The notes: generated by a model not told the origin, from the letters alone. 64,000 bases of DNA from Flavobacterium proteolyticum (GCF_015223105.1 NZ_JADFTZ010000005.1:1-64000); one strand, 5' to 3'; positions 1-9,404 are shown, numbered from the stretch's first letter. Translations and numbers: made by a program.

Positions 1-108
<108 letters not shown>

Positions 109-115
109 CTTTTGA

Positions 116-147
116 AAACCCTTCATCATCCGATGAGGGGTTTTTTG
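116..147 (+). terminator. Rho-independent terminator after 5S rRNA
   Basis: A stem of AAACCCTTCATC and GATGAGGGGTTT with a 4-base loop is followed by a run of T. It lies just behind the 5S gene and probably ends the rRNA operon. Confidence 0.85.
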
Positions 148-184
148 TTACCAATATATCGTCCCGATGGGACTCTAAATATAT

Positions 185-212
185 AAAACTACCTCTTTTG
201 AGGTGGTTTTGT
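185..212 (+). terminator. Second terminator-like hairpin behind the rRNA operon
   Basis: AAAACTACCTC pairs with GAGGTGGTTTT (one G-U pair) across a TTTT loop, then T-rich sequence follows. A second terminator behind an rRNA operon is plausible. It is weaker than the first. Confidence 0.55.
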
Positions 213-233
213 TGTTTTTAAACTTCATTAAGG

Positions 234-301
234 GCTAACGCGAGCGTCTCGCTATGAATTTACTTTAATTTTGTGTGCACGAGCGGGACGCTCGCGCTAG
301 C
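234..301. repeat. REP-like imperfect hairpin, copy 1
   Basis: The left arm GCTAACGCGAGCGTCTCGCT pairs imperfectly with the right arm that ends GACGCTCGCGCTAGC, around a 25-base AT-rich centre ending GTGTGC. The arms are much more GC-rich than the surroundings. A second copy at 20336-20407 has nearly the same arms. This is the architecture of REP/BIME-type elements mobilised in trans by REP-associated transposases, but none is encoded here. Both copies sit just beyond the 3' end of a solitary leftward gene. Confidence 0.7.
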
Positions 302-353
302 GAAAGGTTTTATGTGTTCCAAAAGACAACGTTAGCTAGCAGGTATATAATTA

Positions 354-887
354 TTATTCTATTGCTAAACCAAATTTTTTATCTACTACCCATTTATTTC
401 TATTTTTTTTAATTAAGTATTGATTTTGAGTTCCATTTTCTTGAATAATAATATAAAAACAGTCTTCATTTTTATTAAATAAAGGCTTTGAAATCATTAC
501 ATAACAATTATCAATCGTTCTTTTTTCTTCAAAGTTTTGAAATTTAAATTTCAATTTTTTTAAAGAATTTATTTTTAAATTTTTGTTCTCAATTATTTGT
601 TGATTTATAGAGCTTGTATCTTTTACGTTTAAAATTTCGGATACATATTCATTATATGATTCATAATCTTTACCATTATAATACATAGAATGAGGTTTTG
701 TTATTTGAATATTTATGAAATTACACTTTTTAAAAAATAAATTTGGTTTTGTTTTGTCAGAAAAAATTTCTGCTAAAATTTTGATTTTATCTTCATTAGA
801 AAGTTTTTTATCAGTATCACAACTTAATAAAATATAGCTTATAAAAATTATAAGACTAATGTTCTTTATGTTTATTATATTTTTCAT
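354..887 (-). CDS. hypothetical AT-rich lipoprotein in a repeat-flanked unit
   Basis: I do not recognise a family. An upstream in-frame ATG exists at 956, but the ATG at 887 is preferred: it has a GGGAG about 8 bases upstream and places a clean type II signal peptide at the N terminus, a hydrophobic stretch ending in the lipobox LLSC. The mature 150-odd residues are rich in Lys, Asn and Ile, with no visible catalytic motif. It is very AT-rich even for this genome and stands alone between a REP-like hairpin and a long Flavobacteriaceae-type hairpin repeat, right behind the rRNA operon. This suggests acquired DNA. Function unknown. Confidence 0.7.
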   Translation of the reverse strand: MKNIINIKNISLIIFISYILLSCDTDKKLSNEDKIKILAEIFSDKTKPNLFFKKCNFINIQITKPHSMYYNGKDYESYNEYVSEILNVKDTSSINQQIIENKNLKINSLKKLKFKFQNFEEKRTIDNCYVMISKPLFNKNEDCFYIIIQENGTQNQYLIKKNRNKWVVDKKFGLAIE

Positions 888-980
888 AATCTTAACTCCC
901 TTGTATCCTTTCGTTTGTTTTGTCAATGTTAAGCAATTTAAAAATAAATTTTTCAATATAATTCAACTGAAAACAAATTC

Positions 981-1090
981 CGCGTTAGGGATAGGAGCAT
1001 TTGTTTGAGCTCTTAATTGGTTGCCATCGAGAACCTCAGGCAACCAATTAAAGCGAGTGCGGATAGCCCGACCCCTTGGGAAACGCCCAT
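981..1090 (-). repeat. Flavobacteriaceae-type long hairpin repeat
   Basis: Read on the minus strand it begins GGGCGTTTCCC, continues GGTCGGGCTATCCGCACTCGC, and has a 12-bp perfect inverted repeat TTAATTGGTTGCC / GGCAACCAATTA, then ends with TCCCTAACGC. I recall this order (GGGCG.., GGTCGGGCT.TCCGC, inner hairpin, ATCCCTAACGC) as an intergenic repeat in many Flavobacteriaceae genomes, of unclear function. No coding potential was seen. Confidence 0.6.
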
Positions 1091-1121
1091 AAAAAAATCC
1101 GACTCTTGTGAAGTCGGATTT
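1090..1121 (-). terminator. Terminator of the DUF3857 operon
   Basis: AAATCCGAC and GTCGGATTT form a 9-bp stem. On the minus strand it is followed by TTTTTTT. It sits 8 bases beyond the stop codon of the last gene of the leftward operon. Confidence 0.85.
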
Positions 1122-1128
1122 GGAATTT

Positions 1129-3096
1129 TTATTTGTTTAGTACAATAACTATCTTATTAAAGTCGGCAGCCGCGTTGATGACTGCTTTGTACGAATCGAA
1201 GTGTTCTAACGGATAATTAATCACATTATAGTATTCTGTATTCTCAATTAGAATTTCGTCGCCCTCTGTCTTGTAATTGCTTACAAAGGTAGCTTCTGTT
1301 TTACCATTGATATCGGTTTTATGACTCATGTTGAATTTCTCTAAGTTTTTAACCGTCGCTCCTTTAGGTAAAATAATTTTTATTTTACGGAAGTACGAGT
1401 GTGGATAATCGATTTCAACTGGCATCATGCGTTTGTTTTCTTGGTATAATTCCATTTGAGAACCAATTGTTTTTCCTACAGAGAATAAATAATTATCTCC
1501 CGCTTTCTGAACTAAATCTTTTCCTTCAAAAGTAACTTTTAAAACGAATGGTTTTTTACCAATGAATTCGGTTCCATCGTTTTCTGTTGTTAATGAAGTG
1601 TATTCTTCTTGAATTGTATAGTTTTCTGCAATACTTTTTAAAATTTCTTTGTATTGATCGGCTGGTGCAAAATCTTTAATAGGTTGGAAATTTAAAGCAG
1701 AATAACCACCAAAAGTAACTTCGTTTGTAATAGTTGGATTTTCAATATCTTTTGTGAAATCGATTGTGATATCCATAATATCGTGTGTGATTTCTACTCC
1801 TGGAATAGGAATGAAGTTGATTTCACCGATTCCCATTTTAACTCCTCCAAATTCTTTTTCTTTAATGAAAAGTCCGTTGTTGTTAGCCAAAGTGTTTGGA
1901 ATTAAAGGAATTCTATATTCGATTTCTGTTGGTGTCATGAATTTTTTAATTGACGGGAAATAGAATAAAATATCATCTAAGTTTTCATAACTTTCAAATT
2001 CAGGATCAAAAGCAATGTCATAACGATTTGAAGCAAATACAATTTGATTTTCAATTTTAAAATGCTTGAAAATAGCCAAATAAAGCGCTAATATTTCGGT
2101 TTGATTCGCCTGTTTGGTTTTGATGATATCAGCTACATTTTCTTTGGTATCGAAATAACGATTGTAAGCAATTGTTTTTTTGACTTTGTTTTCAATGTTC
2201 CAAATTTGTTCTTGTAAATCGGCTGATTTGGTAATTGTTTTACAAAAATCATCAACTGCTTTTTGGTTTTTTTTATCTAATTCGATATTGAACCTTTCGT
2301 ATACTTTAGAAGCAAATTCTTTGTAGTTGTAAAGATTTTTTGAACCATTGTATAAGTTAGCATCTAATTTGTAACGGAAATATTTAATATTGGCTTTCCA
2401 GTTTGAATATTTTTCGTCGTCTTCTAATTTTGGAACATTTGATTCTTTAACCGAGATTGCTACTTTATCTTTATACGTTTTATCGTCTAAAACTGCTGCC
2501 GATAAATTGTTGTATCCTTTGGTTTTGAATACCAAGTGATTTGGATAGATTAACTCGAAGTTGATGTCCATAATTGGTAAATCGTCTTGCATTTTAAATG
2601 TTTTACCATTTAATTCTGGCATTTCTTCTAAAACGAATATTTTTTCAATAATGGCTCCTTTTTCTAATCCATTAATGGCGAAATAGTTGTATTTAACCCC
2701 ACGTTCTTCATCTACTTCTTCTTTAATGTCTTTTTTATCTAAAGTAATGATTTTACCACTTTTCAAAATAACGCGAGCTTCGTTTTTTACTACGTTTTCT
2801 TTTAAACTAAATGGTAAATAAATTTTATTGTTTTTCTCGATAGCATCATCCGAGTTGATGAAAATTTTATCGTGTAATAAGTAATATTGTTTAGGTCCGT
2901 TTTTATCTGAAATAATTTCAACTTTAATGGTACGGCTTACAACTATTTCGTTTTCATTTTTATATTGTTCTGGAACCGAAAATGCACTCGGTTTTTGTTC
3001 CCATTTGTAATTTTTGAAGGTATAATCTTGGGCAACAATAAAATTGACATTGCACAAGAATAAAACAAGAAGGCATTGAGCTATTAGTTTTCTCAT
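1129..3096 (-). CDS. DUF3857 / transglutaminase-fold protein without catalytic residues
   Basis: This is a 655-residue exported protein with signal peptide MRKLIAQCLLVLFLCNVNFIVAQ. An N-terminal DUF3857-like beta domain (about 50-250) is followed by a transglutaminase-like helical region (about 260-420) and a C-terminal beta domain. It parallels the preceding gene's product. Where that protein has the catalytic GDCKD, this one reads ANQTE near residue 330, and the downstream His/Asp positions are not recognisable. It therefore looks like a pseudoenzyme, perhaps a structural or binding partner. It is the third gene of a leftward operon, starting 5 bases after the upstream stop. The physiological role of this family is not known to me. 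Confidence 0.85.
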   Translation of the reverse strand: MRKLIAQCLLVLFLCNVNFIVAQDYTFKNYKWEQKPSAFSVPEQYKNENEIVVSRTIKVEIISDKNGPKQYYLLHDKIFINSDDAIEKNNKIYLPFSLKENVVKNEARVILKSGKIITLDKKDIKEEVDEERGVKYNYFAINGLEKGAIIEKIFVLEEMPELNGKTFKMQDDLPIMDINFELIYPNHLVFKTKGYNNLSAAVLDDKTYKDKVAISVKESNVPKLEDDEKYSNWKANIKYFRYKLDANLYNGSKNLYNYKEFASKVYERFNIELDKKNQKAVDDFCKTITKSADLQEQIWNIENKVKKTIAYNRYFDTKENVADIIKTKQANQTEILALYLAIFKHFKIENQIVFASNRYDIAFDPEFESYENLDDILFYFPSIKKFMTPTEIEYRIPLIPNTLANNNGLFIKEKEFGGVKMGIGEINFIPIPGVEITHDIMDITIDFTKDIENPTITNEVTFGGYSALNFQPIKDFAPADQYKEILKSIAENYTIQEEYTSLTTENDGTEFIGKKPFVLKVTFEGKDLVQKAGDNYLFSVGKTIGSQMELYQENKRMMPVEIDYPHSYFRKIKIILPKGATVKNLEKFNMSHKTDINGKTEATFVSNYKTEGDEILIENTEYYNVINYPLEHFDSYKAVINAAADFNKIVIVLNK

Positions 3097-3101
3097 TTGT
3101 G

Positions 3102-5036
3102 TTATTTTTCGGTTAGAATTAATGTTTCGCTGTAGTTGTTTTTCATTTTTTTAATGCTATCATCCCATAATTGAAAATCGCTTGGTTCAATTACCAATTT
3201 CTTAACTTCAAACGTATATTTTACTAAAATCTTATTGTTGTTCTCAGTAAAAACGGAGTTAACTTTTAGTAGTTCGTTATCTAAAGTAAAGTTTTTAGGT
3301 AAGTATTTTACTTTGTAATTGGCAGGAATTTCAAATTCGTATTCGGAATTAAAGAATGAAACAATTTCAAAATCATATCCTGTAACTCTATCTTTTTGAA
3401 TTGGATTTTTTTCGAAGATTTTGTGTAAATAAGGATTTAGATACAGTTCTTTATCTACTTTGATGATATAATTATCCAATTCGAAATCGTAATTTACATT
3501 ATAAGGTAAATCGCGATTACCAATATTTTCTTCGGTAAACGTATTTAGTTTAAACTTATTATTCCCTTTTAAGACTAAACTTTTAATCATTTCAAATCGG
3601 GTTTTACCTGAAGCGTCACCAATTTGCATTAAGGTCATACTTCGGTTAAAACCATTGAATTCCATTTTTCCTTTTCCAATAAGTTTTCCGTCTTTTATTT
3701 GAACTTTTACGATATCATCAACTTGATTATTTTTAGCATCAATAACTGGAACTTTTACAATTTTAAATTCTTTTCCATTATTAATTAAAGCTTCTTTTCC
3801 TTGAATAAATGATGTTGGTAATCCGTAACGTGTTTCTCTATCTGTGGCGTCTAAAAAGATATATTGGTCACCTTTTTTATAAGCTGCAATCATGTGATTG
3901 TCTACAGCAGGAGTAGCCAATTCTGTATAGGAGTAGGGGATTTCTCTAGTTCCAATCCAACATAAGTTTACATCTTTTATATGGGCATATTCTGCCATTG
4001 AAACAATGATATTTGCCATATCTTTACAATCACCAAATTTTCTTTCAAAAACCAAATCGGCTTCTCTTGGAATAAATCCTTCGTAACCGTTTTCAAAGGC
4101 TACATATTTAATATTGTCTTTTACCCAATAAAAAATACTTTTGATTTTTTCTTCGTCAGTAGTTTTGTCTTTAGTAATGTCTTCTGTAATCTTTTTTAAA
4201 TCGATACACTCTTTTTTATTTAGATTGTTTACAAAACCTTGATAGTATTTGTGTAAAAGCGTAACATCATCTAAAACAACTGTTTTTTTATCGTTAATCG
4301 TATAATCTTTGATATAAATATCAATATGTGGTGCTGAATGCAATACGCCAGGACTGTTAGATTCAAATTTGAATGCTTTTACATCTTTTAATGTCCAAGT
4401 GTAAACGATTTTACCTTTCACTTCTGTTTTTTTGAATTGAATGGTGTTATTTGGGTCATTAAAAATTTTGAACCCAATGTTTACGTTTTTGTCGGTTTTA
4501 ACTTCAAATGTGGCGTCTTTTATTGGATAACCACCAATAAACATGTATTTGTGAAGTAGAAATGGATCAACAAATTCGCGTTTGTAATTGTATACTTTTT
4601 TTGCTCCTTTTTCTAAATGTGGAAAAATTAATTGTCTTTCTTTAATGTCGTCAAAGAACACCGAGCTGCTACTTGAGTTTTTTTCAGCAGATTGAGTTAC
4701 TTTAATTTTCTTATCTTTTCCATTGGAATTGATAACCGAAAAAGCATCGTATTCCAATAGTTTTACCAATTCTGAATAGGTAAATGATTCTTCGTTGTTG
4801 TGAATGCCATTTTCTGAAAGAATCATCGATTCAAAAGATGTATTTTGAATGATTTTTAATTTTTTGTTCTCGATTGAAATATCGTATCCTTGATAATCTA
4901 GAAGTACAACCTCGTTGAAATCGGGATATAATTTCTTGTAATCTTCAAAGGTTTGCTGTGCTTGTAAGCCTATCGAAGTAAATCCGATAAGCATACAAGT
5001 AACAACTGATTTATTTAATAATTTCGGCCAATTCAT
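3102..5036 (-). CDS. DUF3857 and transglutaminase-core exported protein
   Basis: The 644-residue product has a signal peptide ending in LQAQQ, an N-terminal DUF3857 domain and a transglutaminase-like core. The Cys/His/Asp triad is visible: Cys in KFGDCKDMAN (about 337), His in DNHMIAAY (about 381) and Asp in FLDATDRET (about 396). Such folds are cysteine proteases or peptide-crosslinking enzymes acting in the periplasm or at the cell surface; the substrate is unknown. The start overlaps the upstream TPR/MORN gene by 26 bases, which implies translational coupling. The downstream paralogue lacks the triad, so this is the likely active member of the pair. Confidence 0.88.
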   Translation of the reverse strand: MNWPKLLNKSVVTCMLIGFTSIGLQAQQTFEDYKKLYPDFNEVVLLDYQGYDISIENKKLKIIQNTSFESMILSENGIHNNEESFTYSELVKLLEYDAFSVINSNGKDKKIKVTQSAEKNSSSSSVFFDDIKERQLIFPHLEKGAKKVYNYKREFVDPFLLHKYMFIGGYPIKDATFEVKTDKNVNIGFKIFNDPNNTIQFKKTEVKGKIVYTWTLKDVKAFKFESNSPGVLHSAPHIDIYIKDYTINDKKTVVLDDVTLLHKYYQGFVNNLNKKECIDLKKITEDITKDKTTDEEKIKSIFYWVKDNIKYVAFENGYEGFIPREADLVFERKFGDCKDMANIIVSMAEYAHIKDVNLCWIGTREIPYSYTELATPAVDNHMIAAYKKGDQYIFLDATDRETRYGLPTSFIQGKEALINNGKEFKIVKVPVIDAKNNQVDDIVKVQIKDGKLIGKGKMEFNGFNRSMTLMQIGDASGKTRFEMIKSLVLKGNNKFKLNTFTEENIGNRDLPYNVNYDFELDNYIIKVDKELYLNPYLHKIFEKNPIQKDRVTGYDFEIVSFFNSEYEFEIPANYKVKYLPKNFTLDNELLKVNSVFTENNNKILVKYTFEVKKLVIEPSDFQLWDDSIKKMKNNYSETLILTEK

Positions 5037-8000
5037 CTGAATCGTATTTTTTAGTTAATGATAAAACACCATTAGTGTAAATTAAAAAGTCGCCCTGAAG
5101 TTCATCATTTTTATAGTTTGCAGTTAACCATGGTTTTCCGTCTTCTTTAAAATAAGTGTGAACTCCTTCAAAATCTCCGTTTTTCAAATTCTCTTTTTTG
5201 TATACTTTTCCGTTAGAATAGTATTCTGTACGTTCACCTTCGAATAAACCATTTTTGTAATTAGCTTCATATTCTGGTTTTCCTTCAATACTGTTAATTA
5301 CTAATTTACCATTTATGTTTCCTTTTACGAATGTTACTTTCATAGCAACTTTTCCATTTGGATATAAAGAAGTGATTTCGGCATTTTCTGATGGTGTTTT
5401 TACATTTTCTGAAAACCCTCCAGTTTTACTTAATGTTGCATAACTTACCAAAGCACTACTTTCAAAATTTACTTTTAAAACTGGTTCTCCTTTTTGGTTG
5501 TAATAAATGTATTCACCATCAGTTAAACCATCGATTTCGTTATACTCAAACATTTTTGATTTGTTATGATAGTAACGAATTGTTTTACCATATTCAGTCC
5601 CTAATTGGTATTCACTCGTAATTCTTAAATTACCAACTAAATCATATTGTGTATCGGTTCCTGTTATTAAACCACAATAGTAGTTTCTTTCAAACATTAA
5701 TGTTCCGTATGGACTGTAATATTTGTAGTTGTTGTTAAGTTTTCCGTTTATGTATTGTGATTCAGTAATTTTGTTCCCTAATTTATCTTTTGAGCTATAT
5801 TTTCCATTATAGTTTCCATTAATCATTTCGAAGTCTTGAGATGTAGCTCCGTTATTTAAACTTAGGTTGAATTTTCCTGATTTGTTTTTGTAATCAAATT
5901 CAAATTCTTTTTTACCAGTACTATCGTAACTTTCTGTAAAAACGATTTCGCCTTCTACAAATTTTGAAATTTGAGATAGTTTTCCTGATTGTCTGTAAGT
6001 TGATTTAAAGTGATTTACATCTCCGTCCTCTAGAAATCCTTCTGTTTTTAATGTTCCGTCTGCATAGTAGGACATGTATGGACCGTTTTGTTTTCCGTTT
6101 GAATAATAAGAAACTTCATTCAAAATACCACTATCATAAATTTCATACACTCCATTTAATTCATCATTTGTATAATGAGAAATGCTTGTTAATTGACCTC
6201 TATTATTGTAAGCATGGCATAAACCAGTTTGATTTCCGTTTATATAATTTTCTTTAATTTTTAAATTACCGTTTGTAAAATAATAATTCCATTCACCCGA
6301 TTTTTTTCCTTTTTCAAAGAAACCACTAATTTGTTTGTTGTTATTTAAACTTGAAATACTGAATGCTTTCTTAGTAAGATTAATTTCAACAGGTTTTGGA
6401 TTGGTATATGAATATTGTAATCCTGATTTTAATTCACCCCCTTTGTATTTTTCTTCGAAGTATTTTTCTCCTTTAGGATTGAAATAAATGTACGATTCTA
6501 GTTCTTCATTTGCATTAAAAATTAATTCAGAAGATTTAGCACCCGTAATGAAATAGTTAGTGGTTTTGGTAATTTTTCCATTGGTAAAAAAACTCTCATA
6601 TTCTAAATTTTTATTCGAATAGTATTTTTTATAATTGCTTGTTGGCTTTCCATTAATATATTCTCCTTCAGCTTTTATTGTTTTACCATCAAAGTATTGA
6701 ATGTATTTACCATCTACTTCATCGTTTTTGTAGTTAGTTGATAGCGTAACATCACCAAGTTCATTGTAAAGAGTATAGGCACCATTTAATTTACCTTTTG
6801 CATAGGTAATTGTACTACTTTTTGTTCCGTTAGGATAATAACAAGTTAATACACCATCTTGTTCTCCATTAGTAAAATTCAATTCACAGTTTTTACCTCC
6901 ATTTACATGATATGAGCTGCTTATTCCATGTAGAACATCATCTTTATATATTTCAATAGTGTTTATGTTTCCATTAGGATAGTATTCTTTTTTTTCACCA
7001 TTTAGTTTTCCAGCAGTATACATTTTTTCCATTTCAAGATTTCCTTTGGAATCAAAATATTTTTGTAAACCATCTAGTTCATCATTTTTTAGAAGTAACT
7101 CACCTTCAATATTGCCATGTTCTCCTAAAAGTTTGAATTTACCTTCTTTTTTCTTGTTAACAATTGGACCAATAATAAATGGACTTCCATCTTTTAAATA
7201 AATAACAACTTCTTGTTTTTGTCCAAAATGATCTATATTTCTTTTTGCAAATTGATCCCAAAAATCCACCAAGTAATACTTTTCATAAAAGGTAGTAATT
7301 GTTTTTTTGTGTTTTGTGATTTCTTTACCTAATTTTTCCTCTAATCCAAGTAACATATAATAACTAAAGCCTTCAAATTGTTTTTTAGCAACAACGTCTT
7401 TAATCCATGGTAAGTATGTAGTTTCAAAGAAACCATTGTCCATTTTATGTTCTAAGCTATATTCCATCACGGCTTGCATTTGACGCATGATTACATCATC
7501 AATTTCGGTTTTTAATTTATATGCTTTTCTTAATGGAAGTTGATTTCTTAAAATAGTTTCTAATTCTTCAAAGTTATCTCCGCTTGTAGAAAAAACCACT
7601 TTTCCTTTAGTTAGATAATTTTCTCCAAATTTATTATTCAATTTCAGAACTGCTTCTTGAGCAAATTTTCCTGTTGGAGCGATTGCTAAATAACTTAGTA
7701 AAGCTAAACTTCCTTCTACAATGTTACCGTTTTCAAGTGCAATTGCACCCAAAAAATAATGAGCAGAAGCTAGATTGGGATTAATAGTGACCGCTTTTTT
7801 TAATAAATCAGTACTTTTCTGTAGATCTTCTTTTCTTAAATATAAAATTGCTTGATTGTATAAGAAATTAGATGAATTACTTAAATACAAAGCACCTTCG
7901 TTAAATATTTTTTCAGCTTTATCATATTGTTTTTCATCACTACAAAAAGAGCCATAAAGAGTGTATAAAGAAGGTTGTTCTTTCATTTTACCTTCATTAT

Positions 8001-8271
8001 AAAGTGTTTCATAATGTTTTAAAAGTTGCTCTTTTTTATCAGCACCATATAATGATAATGAAATTTCATGCTGAGCAACTAAATATTTAGGGTCGGTTTT
8101 TGCAATTTTCTGAAATTCGGCAACAGCTTCATTGTATTGCCCTTTTTCATAATGAGAAAAACCCGTTTTTAGAATTGAATCAGTTGAATAAACAAAAGAA
8201 TAGTCTTTTTTTGTTTGCGCGAATGCATTGGTAAACCCAATGATTAATAGTGATAAGATTACTTTTTTCAT
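5011..8271 (-). CDS. TPR and MORN-repeat (YwqK-like) exported protein
   Basis: This 1086-residue protein has a signal peptide (MKKVILSLLIIGFTNAFAQ), several TPR helices in residues about 30-210, a linker domain to about 330, then roughly twenty or more MORN_2 units of about 23 residues to the C terminus. Typical units read YYPNGN, NGEKKEY or GVLTCYYPNGTK. Automated annotation often calls such repeats YwqK family antitoxin, but nothing here suggests a toxin-antitoxin pair. The repeats build a long beta-hairpin solenoid suited to binding or scaffolding at the envelope. It is the first gene of a three-gene operon with two DUF3857 proteins. Confidence 0.88.
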   Translation of the reverse strand: MKKVILSLLIIGFTNAFAQTKKDYSFVYSTDSILKTGFSHYEKGQYNEAVAEFQKIAKTDPKYLVAQHEISLSLYGADKKEQLLKHYETLYNEGKMKEQPSLYTLYGSFCSDEKQYDKAEKIFNEGALYLSNSSNFLYNQAILYLRKEDLQKSTDLLKKAVTINPNLASAHYFLGAIALENGNIVEGSLALLSYLAIAPTGKFAQEAVLKLNNKFGENYLTKGKVVFSTSGDNFEELETILRNQLPLRKAYKLKTEIDDVIMRQMQAVMEYSLEHKMDNGFFETTYLPWIKDVVAKKQFEGFSYYMLLGLEEKLGKEITKHKKTITTFYEKYYLVDFWDQFAKRNIDHFGQKQEVVIYLKDGSPFIIGPIVNKKKEGKFKLLGEHGNIEGELLLKNDELDGLQKYFDSKGNLEMEKMYTAGKLNGEKKEYYPNGNINTIEIYKDDVLHGISSSYHVNGGKNCELNFTNGEQDGVLTCYYPNGTKSSTITYAKGKLNGAYTLYNELGDVTLSTNYKNDEVDGKYIQYFDGKTIKAEGEYINGKPTSNYKKYYSNKNLEYESFFTNGKITKTTNYFITGAKSSELIFNANEELESYIYFNPKGEKYFEEKYKGGELKSGLQYSYTNPKPVEINLTKKAFSISSLNNNKQISGFFEKGKKSGEWNYYFTNGNLKIKENYINGNQTGLCHAYNNRGQLTSISHYTNDELNGVYEIYDSGILNEVSYYSNGKQNGPYMSYYADGTLKTEGFLEDGDVNHFKSTYRQSGKLSQISKFVEGEIVFTESYDSTGKKEFEFDYKNKSGKFNLSLNNGATSQDFEMINGNYNGKYSSKDKLGNKITESQYINGKLNNNYKYYSPYGTLMFERNYYCGLITGTDTQYDLVGNLRITSEYQLGTEYGKTIRYYHNKSKMFEYNEIDGLTDGEYIYYNQKGEPVLKVNFESSALVSYATLSKTGGFSENVKTPSENAEITSLYPNGKVAMKVTFVKGNINGKLVINSIEGKPEYEANYKNGLFEGERTEYYSNGKVYKKENLKNGDFEGVHTYFKEDGKPWLTANYKNDELQGDFLIYTNGVLSLTKKYDSDELAEIIK

Positions 8272-8288
8272 GTAGAAATAAAATTTAC

Positions 8289-8322
8289 CAAATATAAATT
8301 TTATTTCTATTTTTTGTGCAAA
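8289..8322 (-). promoter_or_regulatory. Promoter of the TPR/MORN-DUF3857 operon
   Basis: On the minus strand a TATATTTG -7 box lies 17 bases before the start codon, with TTTG about 22 bases upstream as a -33 box. This fits the Bacteroidota sigma factor consensus TTTG/TAnnTTTG, though the spacing is at the long end. Confidence 0.55.
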
Positions 8323-8360
8323 ATTTCCTAAAAATGTTAGGTTTTTAACAGAATTAGAAT

Positions 8361-9401
8361 TTAGAAATCTAAAATTATGTTGTAATGTTGATGATGCTTT
8401 TTAAATTCAATAACACCTTCTTTGAAAGTTAGATATTTTGCCCCGTTTTTATGGTTGTTTTTACTAATTAAATACATGTAATGAAAATGTCGTGTAAGCT
8501 CTTTCCAGCCAAACCATAAGCTGTGTTTTGGGTCATACATATGTGTGGGCTCGCTGATGGCACCGTTGATTTCAACGATTTGGAAATTTTTTCCTTTTGC
8601 TAAATCTTCGTAAGATTGATACATAATATCCATTCGACCAAAATGAAAATCTTTAATTTGACTACAAATAGCATTAAAGCTTTCTATCATTTCAGAAGTA
8701 ATTTCGTGACTAGCATCTACGAATTTTGTTCCGCGGCAATGATTTCCGTAGGGTACAAGGTTAATCGTTTTCCCTTCTTTTAAAACCGTATTTAACAGGT
8801 TTTTGTATTCCAATTCAAGAGTTTCTAATTGCAATAAATAACGCTTGTCGCTATGTAATAATTCGCGAAGGGTATTTTTTCCGTTTCCAGTAAGAATCAT
8901 GAATTCTTTTGATACAATTCCAGTAATTTTTCCTGGTTGGTTTGGTAATTTTACGTAGAAAAGTCCGATTTCATTTTCGTATGGAATCAAATCTTGCAAT
9001 AAAATGTCAAATTTTGCTTTTTTGAAGTAATTTTCTAATTCTTCAACGTTGTGAATTTTTTTGACTGCTGTTCCTCTTAAACCGATATCGGGTTTTGCAA
9101 TTAAAGGGAATTGAATATTTTCAGAGTTAATTCTCAGTAAAATAGTTTCTAAATCATCATTTGGTTGAATTAGAATAGTTTTCGGATAATATTGTGGAGG
9201 AATCAAATCGTAAATTTCCTTTTTTGATTCCATAAAAAAGCCACCATTTTTTATTGTTGGATTTGAAGCATTAAAATAAAAAAAGGAACGTGTTCTCACT
9301 ACATAATACAAATACTGAAAGTACACGGGAAGATAAACCACTTGATACGGCCAATATTCCCAATGAATTAGTTTATGTAAAAAGAGATTAAGTTTTGTCA
9401 T
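8361..9401 (-). CDS. ATP-grasp ligase-like protein
   Basis: The 346-residue protein has an ATP-grasp fold: IAKPDIGLRGTAV (about 100-112) resembles the ATP-binding lysine/glycine loop, LLQDLIPYENEIG the adenine-proximal strand, and EINGAISEPT (about 283) the Mg-binding Glu-x-Asn. ATP-grasp enzymes join a carboxylate to an amine or thiol through an acyl-phosphate. Related proteins are often labelled D-alanine-D-alanine ligase, but peptidoglycan context is absent. The hydrophobic N terminus (WEYWPYQVVYLPVYFQYLYYV) may attach it to a membrane. It starts 3 bases after the NRDE gene and is last in a four-gene operon. The true substrate is unknown. Confidence 0.8.
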   Translation of the reverse strand: MTKLNLFLHKLIHWEYWPYQVVYLPVYFQYLYYVVRTRSFFYFNASNPTIKNGGFFMESKKEIYDLIPPQYYPKTILIQPNDDLETILLRINSENIQFPLIAKPDIGLRGTAVKKIHNVEELENYFKKAKFDILLQDLIPYENEIGLFYVKLPNQPGKITGIVSKEFMILTGNGKNTLRELLHSDKRYLLQLETLELEYKNLLNTVLKEGKTINLVPYGNHCRGTKFVDASHEITSEMIESFNAICSQIKDFHFGRMDIMYQSYEDLAKGKNFQIVEINGAISEPTHMYDPKHSLWFGWKELTRHFHYMYLISKNNHKNGAKYLTFKEGVIEFKKHHQHYNIILDF

Positions 9402-9404
9402 TTT

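Noticed and set aside
5011-8271. Repetitive protein and DNA in the MORN gene as a possible tandem repeat or CRISPR-like array
   Set aside because: The units diverge strongly at DNA level and keep a long open frame; they are MORN_2 protein repeats.
5011-8271. YwqK-type toxin-antitoxin module
   Set aside because: MORN repeats alone do not support it; there is no toxin gene and the neighbours are DUF3857 proteins.
8361-9401. D-alanine--D-alanine ligase (Ddl)
   Set aside because: The ATP-grasp fold is clear, but there is no peptidoglycan context and the N-terminal domain is unlike Ddl. The call was kept general.
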